A stretch of DNA of 64,000 bases from the NCBI GenBank assembly GCA_013400975.1, contig WBMZ01003492.1:1-64000 (forward strand), in the 5' to 3' direction. The translations under genes were made by a program, and so were the position numbers. The notes beneath the pieces were generated by a model that was not told where the DNA came from, did no database searches, and saw only the letters and a program-made list of their open reading frames with translations. This document shows positions 49,641 through 59,991 of this stretch, one piece after another (the first letter of the stretch is position 1; every line of letters begins with the position of its first letter). The DNA comes from Atrichornis clamosus (Eukaryota; Chordata; Aves; Passeriformes; Menuridae).

Positions 49641-51839
49641 AAATCTCCCCTAAACTAGGTTTTGCTTAATGAAATGAGGCACTTAAGATGCCTAAGCCAC
49701 TAGTCAATGAATCTTCTCCCCATTTCAATTTCCTTCTTCCTGTGCCAGAAAAGAACACATGCTTGTCACAGGACTATGAAAATCACTGGTTCAGGTAAGG
49801 GAAAGAAAAGCTCTTAAAAATGAATGTTCATTTAAATTTGTTGTTTTCAGAATACTTTAAAATTTTTGTTTGTTAATATATATTTTAAGTAACTTTGTTC
49901 TTGGATTGCTTGCCTAAAAAAAAAATAAATTAAAATATGTGTGTGGAATTACCCCTGGTAATTTAATGACAACAAAATTAACACTCCAGTATTGTGTCAA
50001 CAAAAAGTCAATACATTCTATCCAGCAGGTGATTTGTATTTAAACATCTCCAAGGAAAACATAGATGTTAAAAAAGCAATGATTTTTTATAGAAACTGCA
50101 CTCATTTGATTAAGTAGGTTTTTTTCCACATATTCTACAATATGTTTTAACCTCTGAAAATAAAGGAGTTGCCAGCAAATTCAGGTTGTAACTAACTTTC
50201 AGGTTTCAAAAAATCTGACTTCATAGAACTGCACTTGCATTTACTTCACTTGACACCCAATAGTCCTTTCTTTTTTTTAATGGGACCTGACAAGTGTATG
50301 TGTCATCCTAAAAGTTGTGCTCATGTAAGGAGATTATACCTTGCCCTGAATTATTCATTTCTCCTCCATATTTGTCATTGTCCTGATTTAAGTAATTTTT
50401 TTCTTTTTTTTAAATTTTCTGGATGTGGCCAGGTACTTCTCTTAGATGCTTATTTCTATTCTGGCATTATGTGGAGAACCTAGAGACTATATTCACACAG
50501 CTTATATGTATAGAAATATGTAAGGTGTCTAGATTTATTAAAATGTTGTTCAACCGTAGTCAAAGCTTCTATAACCTATAGGTAACTGAATGCTTAGACA
50601 TATTCTGCAGTCATCAGATACCTACAACATGTTTTGCACTTATCTACTGCCTTTTTTATGTGTTCCTGTAATTCTTTTTTTTTTTTTTTTTCCTCTGTTG
50701 CTAAATGCTCAGGGTTGGGAGGTTATTTCTTGGGAAAGACCTCCAACTATGAAGGTCTTACAGCTCAGTATTCAGTTCTCTGTTTGATACTAAAGGTGAG
50801 TTCAAATGACAATTTGTATCATAGATATTGACTTAGATATAGAAGGAGCACTCACGAGTAAATATAAAATGGTCACTAAAAATCTCACAGTAGCAAAAGT
50901 AATTTAAGTAAAATGCACATGTAAACTAAGTTCACAAAAGAACATATACATGCTACACATCACATAACTATGTAATTTGTAGTTATGACATCCTTTCTGT
51001 TCTCAAATATTTTGGCTGAACAAAAGCAAAAATCTGAACATAAAACTAGAGCAACTTTACTTTGACTTTAAGCACTGGGTTTCCAGGGAATTGTGGAGAA
51101 ACTGTACAACTTCTAATTCATATTTCCTTCTTTGACTTCTTTTTTATATGTAGAAATGCATTAGGGACTTCACTACATTCAGAAGTAGATGTATTTTAAA
51201 AAGACATCGTTCACCCATGATGTTGGTACTTTGAATTTTAGTTCTGTAGGTACTCTCAGATGGGTATTCTCTGGTCCCAGTGATTCACATTACTTGAATT
51301 TTTCACACTAATCATCAGTTTTCTCTTACTGCACCTCAGCTTCCTTTGTGCTGTCATTGTCTATGAAAAGGATCTGCAAAAGGATCTTGGAACTAAACTG
51401 AACAGAAGGATGCAGCTAGGTGCCATATGCCTGGGGACAGAAACTGTTAGTTGTCTGAAACTTCCCATACAGCATATTTAAGTGTCTGGACTTCTCATAA
51501 TGGGTATAATGGTAGACTGAGCAGGGAAATGTCTGGTATTTATTCACAGGGAGATGTTGATGGCCAGTCCGTACACAGCTGATATATCTGATCTGTGTGT
51601 TAAAGTTGAAACACTATGTACATTTCTGTGAACAAAAGATCCATAAAAATATTCATGTATGTATATACACAGAGCCAGCACCTGTTGATGCATTCAATGT
51701 TTTAGAGTTTAAATAGTCAGAATGATCTAATCCAGGAAATCCTCCCTAGAAGTTTAAATTTATTATAAAAAAAAAAAGAAATCTAGTATCTATCCTTTTT
51801 CTCTGTGTATTATGTTCACCTTCCAATATTCCTTTGTGT

Positions 51840-52150
51840 CCTAGGAATGACAGCACCATCTTCCTCAAGTAGAATGTGTCTGTGGCAATTGCAACAAGCT
51901 TCTGGCACCCTGTGGCCCTCACTGCAAGGGAGAAGATGACAGGGGTGGGGATTTCTTGTCCTCTCTGCTGGGGCCCCACTTGAAAGTCAGATAGTGTGTT
52001 TGTCTGCTGCCCTGGAGACTCCTTCTGGTGGCCCCTGCCTGGATGGCAGCACTTTCCAGACTAGTAGCAAGTCCCAGCAGGAAGTGGCATGTGAGTGTGG
52101 AGAGGTTCTCCACTTCATAACAGGAGATGCAGTGAAAGGTAATTCTGGTT
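51840..52150. other. Unidentified GC-richer segment
   Basis: About 300 bases stand out from AT-rich surroundings by balanced to GC-rich composition (for example tggggccccacttgaaagtc and cccctgcctggatggcagca). Overlapping ORFs of 62-79 codons occur on both strands without recognisable motifs. It may be part of an old repeat or an unrecognised functional element; I cannot say which. Confidence 0.4.
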
Positions 52151-54744
52151 TTGTTCACTTATTTCTCATCCATCAGAGTTAATAAATAACTAATTAAACT
52201 CAGGCTTGAAGCTGCGGTGCTCTTTGAAGTTTTTTCTCTTCCCCAAACCCTGAATCTATAGGGCATAGATAGCTTCAACATGATGAATGTTTTACAACCT
52301 GTTCCAAGGGCACTCAAAAACGTGCACATGTCTAACATACAGAAGGTCCCAAAAAGTTTAGAAGGAACAGCTCCTGATTTCTGAATATGTCTGGAATGTA
52401 TGAGTACCTTGAGAGATGCACAGAACTGGTTCAAATTTAAAGAGTTTTCTCATACAGATGAATGTCACAATCCAATGGGGAAAAAACAGAGAAAGATAGG
52501 GAAGACAAAGGCTACCCTGACACAGAATATTGGGTTTTTTTGGTTTTTTTTTTTTGGTGTTTTGTTCTGGAACTGAGTATTTTGAGATATATAGACAAAA
52601 GGTAATAGATGAAGATTATTGATTTGAAGTTACAATCCAGAAATACACCTAAATAAATGTTTAGGTGAACAAGTTTCTTGTTTGTACGAGGGTTTAATTA
52701 TCAAAATTAAGGTTTTACTTTCAACTAGATTTTATTATTTGTTAGCTAACATATATGTCTCTAGAACTCTAAATAGAGTTATATGTTGACAGCAATTATT
52801 TCTGTAACTTCTATAACTAAATAAAATATTTCTATCTTAATTACTGGAGTGTTTTTATAGTTAGATGGTCTGAGTATAATTTAATTTGCTTTCCCATTTC
52901 AAACGTGATCTGAAGGATGATATGCGCACAACCAATCCTTTTAGCTAAGATATCAAAGTTTGAGTATGCTTATTCCAATTGACTTACCGAGTATGTCATG
53001 CAAAAAGAATTCCCTCATCCTCAAGGAGTAACTTTTAGACATGTCCCTTTGCAAGGGGAGATCCTGACATGCAGAACCCTGCTGTGCCAGAGAACTCAAC
53101 AGGCGCTTGGCTGTCCATTTTTTACACAGTTAGAGAATTAACTTGTGATCATATCTGCGTGTTGACTACAGATATTAGTTTCTTCCATGCTTGGCTTGAA
53201 TTGCCCCTTGACCAGCACTCTGGTTAGGTGAATTGCTTAGATTAGCTCTTGGCTATTGCATTATTATCTGTTATCACACAAATCTACTTGGAGTCCAGTG
53301 TAACCTTTTTGACGACATGCACCCAATTACAACTTCTGCTGGTAGTTACCACTTGAGTAGGGTTGTGGGAAACGAAGGTCAGGCTAGGGGGGAGGCACAC
53401 CATCAAATTCATAACAACAAAAAAAGACTCTTTATATCTCAAGTTCTTTTCTTCAGCTGAATGTTCAATAATTTGTGGCAAGTATAGTACTGAACATGTC
53501 TCAAAAGACCACCTCGGTGTTGCACTACAATGAAGATGGGTCAAAATGGCACTATTTCAGTATGAATTTCTGCTTTAATTAATATCTGACCCACCAAAGA
53601 CCTCTGCCATAAAATAATACTTTTGCAGACTTGTTACTACTCTAGTAAGAACTGAATATCTGAACAGGGCTGAAATAACAACCAACATATAATAATTTTA
53701 GTTAATGAGAGCTTATGTACAGAATGTGAATGAATAAAGCTGTCAAAGCTGTAGGTTAATCAGCTTCTCTATTATACTGTTAGACATTCACATATTGCTG
53801 ATGGATAACATGTTCTTTCACATTTTTTTTTCTAATGAATGGGTTACAAATCTGAAGAAATAATTTGAAGTTACTTTGTCGGACAAGAATCCAGCAGGTT
53901 TCAAATGGAATATAGCCAGAATAGATCCAGTTGTATAGTGATATTTAGAGTTATTATGTAGCCAGACAGTGAAATAAAAGAGTACTTTCTGAATTGCAAA
54001 TAAGTTTGAAAAAGCAAATAAAGAAGCTATTTGTTCTTGATCTTTAAAGTGTCTTCATTAGATACAGTAAGACTATCAAGTAAATCACAAGGCACATGTA
54101 AAAAAGTTGTGCTAGAAATTATCTGCATGAAAATATTGGTATTACTGAGACAGTTTCTTAGAGACCTGCATGAGTTTTTGATTATAATGGGTAATTAAAA
54201 GCATTTTTGTTCTAAAAATTCAGATATGTAAGATGCCTTATATCTTTCTGTTGCAACTTGACTAGAGAAAAATGGTGTTATACATGAACCATGAATGTTA
54301 GCTTAGATTTTCAAATTAAATACCACTTTTATTTAATGAAAAATGGCATTTCTATAGTTTTTTTGTTCTACAAGTTCATCAAAGTTATGTATATAGAAGA
54401 CAGATGCTGTTGTATTACATTGCACAGCTGAGAAATACCGATATTGCTTAATTTAAATACAAAGTAATCTGTGTTTATTTAATCATGATATTTTCAGCTA
54501 TTGGTCCAATGCTGTAAGATTTTCTAGAAATCAGACCATCATTAAATTTTTCACCCTTTTGAAGTCTGTGAAGAAACTCCAGTTGAGTTAATTAGACTAA
54601 AAGTTTCACACTACTTCTTGTTTTATCTGGAAATAGTTCAGTGTCAATGTTAGTAAAACATAGGGGAATCTCTGAATTGAACTCAGGATTATAATTTTTT
54701 TTCCAGGACAAAAGGTAATGTTATATGAATCAGGAAAACACATT
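52151..54744. other. AT-rich sequence without recognised feature
   Basis: No gene or element identified in 2.6 kb. A T-rich tract interrupted by G pairs lies at 52533-52556. ORFs of 91 codons (minus, 52159-52434) and 86 codons (minus, 53284-53544) lack known motifs. Confidence 0.55.
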
Positions 54745-54882
54745 GTACTGTGAGGTGGGCTGAGCACTGCCACAGGGCAGCCAGAGAGATTGTAGAGTTT
54801 CTGTCACTGGAGATATTAAAAAGCTATCTAGAAATGGTTCTGGAAGATTTGGTCTAGGTGACTCTACTTGAGCAGGTTTTTC
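54745..54882 (+). mobile_element. CR1 LINE 3' UTR fragment
   Basis: The blocks gtactgtgaggtgggctgag, cactgccacagggcagccag, agagattgtagagtttctgt, ggagatattaaaaagctatc and tgactctacttgagcagg follow the CR1 3' region (consensus: actgtgagggtggtcaagca, ctgcccagagaggttgtgg, ggccctgcttgagcagg). The match stops before the terminal tail. It is a separate, older copy from the CR1 that starts at 54962. Confidence 0.82.
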
Positions 54883-54961
54883 ACTGGTGAGTGCTCCAGC
54901 CATAGCACTCAAGTTGCAAAAGGTAAAAGTGGGGACTGGGAGAAAACCATCCACTGTAGAA

Positions 54962-56077
54962 GAAGATCAGATTTGAGAACACCTAAGGTGTTCACCTGAA
55001 GGTGAACAAGTCTATGCAACCCAGTGAGATGCACCTGAGGGAACTGGTTGACAAAGGGGCTAAAGTACTATCTACAGTATTTGAAGGGTTGTGGCAGACT
55101 GGTGAAGTTCCCACTGACCAGAAAAGGGGAAACACAACTCCCAGTTTTTAAAAAGGTAAAAAGGGAACACCAGGGGAATACAGGCCAGTCATTCTTACCT
55201 CTGTATCCATCAAGATCATGAAGCAGATGCTCTAACTTACAACATTGGTTCATAAGGGAAGAGTGACTGACATAATCTACCTGGACTTGTACAAAATATC
55301 TGATCCTGTCCCATATGACATTCTTATCTCTAAACTGTAGAGACATGGACTTGACAGACAAACCATTCAGCAGATAACGACGTGGCTGGATTGTTGCTCT
55401 CACAGGTGTGGTCAACAGCTCTCTGTCCCAGGGGAGACCAGTGAAGAGTGATGTTCCTCAGGGATTGCTATTGGCCCTGGGGCTGTTTAACATTTCTATC
55501 AATATTAACCATATCATGGGCTTCACAGAAAGAAGTATGACAAGAAGTCCAAGGGAGGTGATCTCTGCTCTGCCCTTGTGAGACTCCACCTAAAGTACTA
55601 CATCCAGCTCTGGGGCCCCCTGAATAAGAAGAACTGTTAGACTGTGTCCAGAGGAGGGCTAGTTGGTCATAGGGCTGGAGCACTTCTCCTGTGAAGACAG
55701 TCTGAGAGACTTGGGATTGTTCAGCCCAGAGAAAGCTCTGGGGAGAGACCTTTTAACAGTCTTCCAGTACCTAAGGAGAGCCTACAGGTAATCGGGAGAG
55801 GGACTTTTGACAAGGGGGAATGACTTTAAGTGAAAAGAGGGAAGGTTTAGATTAGGTATTAGGAAGAGTTTTTTTACTATGAGATTGGTGAGGCACTGGA
55901 ACAAGTTGCTCAGAGAAGCTTTAGATGTCCCATCCCTGGAAGTGTTCATGGTCTGCTTGGATGGGGCTTTGAGCTACCTGATCTAGTAGATGGTAACCCT
56001 GCCCTTAACAGGGGTGGGATTGGAATAGGAGGACCTTTAAGATCCCTTCCTAACCTAACCATTCTATGATTCTATGA
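54962..56077 (+). mobile_element. CR1 LINE with reverse transcriptase remnants, internally deleted
   Basis: The blocks gtggcagactggtgaagttc, ggggaatacaggccagtcat, ataatctacctggacttgta and gtgatgttcctcagggattg trace the reverse transcriptase. One deletion removes sequence after the tccatcaagatcatgaagca motif near 55210. A second, near 55510-55540, removes the catalytic F/YADD region and jumps to the post-RT segment (gagactccacctaaagtact). The 3' end reads cctaacctaaccattctatg followed by attctatgaa, a classic CR1 tail. Stops and deletions make it inactive. The 115-codon minus-strand ORF at 55068-55415 is an antisense shadow. Confidence 0.94.
54977..55007. repeat. Two overlapping perfect palindromes
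   Basis: At 54977-54993, GAACACCT and AGGTGTTC flank a single A. At 54990-55007, GTTCACCT and AGGTGAAC flank GA. The two hairpins share bases 54990-54993, so only one can form at a time. They lie in the CR1 just before its gaacaagtctatgcaaccca block. Confidence 0.9.
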
Positions 56078-58106
56078 ATATTGCAAAAGAAGTAACTTTG
56101 AAGGCTTTTTGGATGAACTATTGTATTAATAGAAAGAATGAAATATAGTAAAAGTAGAAGAAATTCATTAGGGAAAACAATACCAGAAATAATTCAAAAA
56201 ATGCCTTGCTATAATAATCAACCAAGGGTAAACAATAGTTTTTGAAAACCCAGTTTGTTTATTTACATATTTGTCTGTCTGCAATGAAAGCCGTACAATC
56301 AGATTAAAGCTCTAAAATAAGTTTATTTTTGCAAGGCTATGATGCAGTGAATTGAATGCTGTGGCATTTGCCTTCTACTTTAATGCACTTGTCACTGTCT
56401 TTGCCATTCTCTAACGCCTGCCTGAATCCTAAGTGTTCCAGTGCATGTGTAAATGCACATGTTTAGGTTATCTTGGAAGGATGCTCAAGTGATCCTCAGT
56501 TCAGAGAATTAATTTATTTAATATGTGTGAAAGTTTCACCTAAATTCTGGTCATGAAGAGATTTCATGTGGGGCTTTTTCTGACTATGATCATTTATCAA
56601 ATCCATGATTATTTTTAATAGAAAGTAAGAAGATTTATTTTTCCTTTTGTTAAAATGCATTAGCAGTTAAGATACAGAGAAATATATGGCTGAGGAAATT
56701 TTAATTTGTTTTAATCCAAGTACTAGTAATTGAACATTTTAAGTATTGAGGCTGCCATCATAATTTTTTTTCCACTGGGTTATGGGAACTGAATTGAAAA
56801 TTTTGAGTTTAGTATTTATATTTCTTACAAATGAATCTGAAGAAAAGGATAATGATAAATAGAATTTGAAGTACTACTCTACATCAGAGTCTTGTTTTGT
56901 TACATTAATATTACATAGTGTTAAAAGCCTGTTCTTGAAGCTCATTCCATTCAACCAACAGCTGACTGACCTTTCACCATGATATTCACCCCTCTAATTT
57001 CAATTGACAGAACAATTTCCTAGTTTCCATTATGTCACAGAAGACTAGGTATGGGCGATTTGTAACTCGAAACATGTTTGGAACAGTTTTAATTGTAATT
57101 AGCAAGACCACCTTGCTAAAATTTATCCCAGTGAAATTGTTCTGGAAAATAAATTTCTTATGATAGTGAGAAGCACTCACTAACATGTATAAGCACATGG
57201 ACATAAATTTTAATATTTCTTAAGATCTCATACTTCATAAAGTAGCTGGATATTACTGTAACTTCAGTTCAAAAACTTGATGGATCAAGAGTCATATAAT
57301 TAGGAGCATTTTGCACAAATATATTACAACAGAGAGACAGTCTTTCTGTTTGGATGTTAACTCCAACTTAAATTATGTATTCTGATAAATTGCATAATTT
57401 TTAATGCAATAAAATTAATATTTCATAAATTTTTGAAGTAATCTTTACATGTTTGGTCAAAACTGTGTTAGGATGAAAAAGCATGTTAGTTAAAAAATTA
57501 AAACATTGTTTTTTTTAAAACACCGTTGTCCCCTTCATTAAAGTTTTCCAGAATTCTGGTCCCATGATTGTGGTTTTGTTAATGTGTAAGACCTAACTGT
57601 CAGTGGGAAGACTAAATTGGTTCAATATCAAAGCATTTTTATATTTAAAAATAAAATTAATAATATAGAATTCTCCTTCTTGAAGAAGGGAGAAAACACA
57701 AGGAAAATCCTCACAGGAGTCATAGGTCTGGGTTACACGGCCCTGTGTCTGGGCTGTGGGGTCCCCTCTGCTGCTTTAAATGGACCATATCTATACTTAG
57801 TTACTCCCTTTTCTGTGATATGTTTATTTCTTCTCCCAAAGAGTTTTGTGGTGAAAATGAAGAAAAAAGTATCAGGAAAGAAAGACTATCCTTCTTTTTA
57901 GGAAGACTGAATTAGACCCGCTGAAGAATGCAATGTAAACACATTTTGATAAACAGAGTTCTTTTCTGTGGGACATGAATCAACATCTTCATAAATCCTC
58001 ACTAACTGTATATTCTTTACATTGAGAATATTCAATAGAAGACACCAAGAATCAAATTTACAGACCTGGTGATGGCTCACAACTGTCACTAAATTTAATT
58101 ACTGAT
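56078..58106. other. AT-rich sequence without recognised feature
   Basis: Two kilobases with no gene or repeat identified. A 94-codon plus-strand ORF at 57617-57901 has a leucine-rich hydrophobic centre (V-T-P-F-S-V-I-C-L-F-L-L) and a lysine-rich end. No homology is recognised and its context is AT-rich noncoding DNA, so I do not call it a gene. Confidence 0.55.
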
Positions 58107-59103
58107 TGTCATAGTTTTGCAAGGCCTGGTTTTTGGTAGCGGGGGGGCTGCAGGGGTGGTTTCTGTGAGAAGCTGCTAGAAGCCCCACCATCATGTCCTG
58201 CAGGGCCAATGTCTGTCTGGCTGCAAAGATGGACATGCCGCAGGCCAAGACAGGGCCAGTTAGAAGTAGCGGTAACACCTCTGTGATAACAGATTTAAGA
58301 AGGAATTCAGAACAATCCTGGTGGCGCAGTTTTAATTCCAGCCAGGGAAGAGGGACTGAGTGAGAAGGTGTGAGCAGAAAAACAACATGTAGGCACCAAG
58401 GTCAGTTCGGAAGGAGTGGGAGGAGGTGCAGGAGCAAGAGCCGAGATTCCTCTGCAGCTGGTGGTGAAGACCATGGTGAAGCAGCTGTGCCCCTGCAGCC
58501 CATGGAAGCCTACGGGAGTGCAGAGATCCACCTGCAGCCGTGGAGGAGCTCATGCCAGAGCAAGTGGATACTTGAAAAGGACTGCACCCTGTGGGGGAGT
58601 GACCCACACTGCAGCAGCTTGAGGCGGCCATTGCCCATGGGATGGACTCACGTTGCAGCAGTTTGCAGAAGACTGTTGCTTGGGAGATGGACTGACATCA
58701 GAGGAGTTCCTGAGAACTGTCCCCCAGAGGGGACCCCAACGATCATCAGGGGAAGATGACTCCAATTCTGCAGCAGGAAGAAGCCACAGATGATGAACTG
58801 ACCAAAAAAACCCCATTCTCTGTCTCCCTGCTCTGTTTGAGTAGGAGGTAGAGCTGGGAGGAGGGAGTGGGAGGGGAAGAAGGTGTTCTCCAAAAGCTCA
58901 TTTTACTTCTCATTATCCTGTTCTGTTTCTGTTAGTGTAATAAATTTACTTTCCTATCTTTTAAGTTGGAGCCTCTCCTGGGTCCTTATCTCCAACTCAT
59001 GAATGCTTTGAATTTTTATTCTCTCCTCTGTCCTGCTGTGGGGGTGGAGGGAGCAGGTGGTTTCCATGGGTGCCTGGCACCCGGCCAGGCTCAAACCATA
59101 ACA
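58107..59103 (+). mobile_element. Complete solo ERV LTR, family A
   Basis: The element opens TGTCATAGTTTTGCAAGGCC and closes CCAGGCTCAAACCATAACA, the canonical TG...CA ends, over 997 bases. The flanks are ctgat (58102-58106) and gtgat (59104-59108), a 5-bp target duplication with one mismatch. An agatttaagaag motif at 58291 may be a decayed TATA-type box, and AATAAA lies at 58939-58944, fitting U3-R-U5 order. Between about 58450 and 58740 there are roughly seven degenerate 40-50 bp units sharing a gcagccc-atggg-gagcag core. The 129-codon ORF at 58370-58759 and its antisense partners fall in these units and are not genes. No internal retroviral sequence adjoins, so it is a solo LTR formed by LTR recombination. 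Confidence 0.9.
58450..58740 (+). repeat. Degenerate 40-50 bp tandem units inside LTR A
   Basis: Successive units begin at approximately 58451, 58490, 58531, 58581, 58630 and 58672. Each carries a ctgca/ctgt-type start, a catggg or gtggg core and an agcag or agag end. Divergence among units is large, so the array is an inherited property of the LTR family rather than a recent expansion. Confidence 0.65.
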
Positions 59104-59957
59104 GTGATATATTTTGAGCATGTGAATTTCTATGTGAAAATTCTACACAAGCAGGAAAATCATCGGAGCTTCTCTGCTTTGAATTTGGTACTGAGATAAG
59201 TGAGTATCTAATAGCTTTTACTTCATACTCTCTAAACCTCTTATCTGTACAGATGAAGACTGTAGTACTACTTAGTTTCACAAATATGTTGCTGAGCTCA
59301 GTTCAGCATTCAGATGCCACGGTCAGAGCACCTTAGTAACATTCTTAAGGAGATATTAATTGATTATTTGAAGATTAATAATTTTACATTTAATAATTTG
59401 GACCACAGCTAAGGAATAATCCTTAGAGCCCTCTGAGAAGAAAAAAGAAAATGCAAAAAAAATTTCATTCAATGAATATGACTCGCGTGTGCATAAAAAC
59501 AAGTGTGGAGTCATGCAATTAGACCTGAATAATAATGTACATGTAAGAGGACATCAAACTAATTTACTTGAGTTTAATTCTGACATTTCATGGTTATTAA
59601 GTACAGTTTCAGGGCAGAGGATCTCAAAATTTTAGGAACTGTAATTGCTAAGCATCTTGAACTGCAAAATTTCACAGTCCAAAAACTACAAAGATTTCAA
59701 ATGTAAATTTTGAGAAAAATATATGCCTCATGTTGATTTATGATTTTTAAAATTTTATTTTTCATTTCATAAAAAGCATTAATGACATTTTATTTTAATT
59801 TTACAGTTATTAGTTAAGACTATTTTATTAAATTGGAAGAATTGGATTACATATTAACATCATTATCAGCATACATTCTTGAACTGGATGGGCTGCCACC
59901 TAGATGCAAACACCTCCAGTGATTCTTGAAGGTTTTAGTAGATTTTATTTTTGGGTT

Positions 59958-59991
<34 letters not shown>

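Larger units (their letters stand above)
49106..51839. other. AT-rich sequence with simple tracts
   Basis: No gene or transposon recognised. Simple features are the T20-AA-G8 tract at 49132-49161, a C/T-rich tract at 49546-49640 and poly(T) at 50675-50691. The remaining sequence is not recognisable. Confidence 0.55.

Noticed and set aside
51360..51460. Possible CR1 fragment (aaaggatctgcaaaaggatc)
   Set aside because: Only a short local resemblance; flanking blocks do not follow CR1 order.
55068..55415. 115-codon minus-strand ORF
   Set aside because: Antisense to CR1 reverse transcriptase remnants.
57617..57901. 94-codon ORF with a hydrophobic centre
   Set aside because: No homology recognised, AT-rich setting, no splice or promoter context; hydrophobicity is expected from T-rich DNA.
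58370..58759. 129-codon plus-strand ORF, the longest in the window
   Set aside because: It lies wholly inside the family A LTR and arises from its GC-rich tandem units; overlapping ORFs exist on the other strand and no retroviral or host protein motif is seen.
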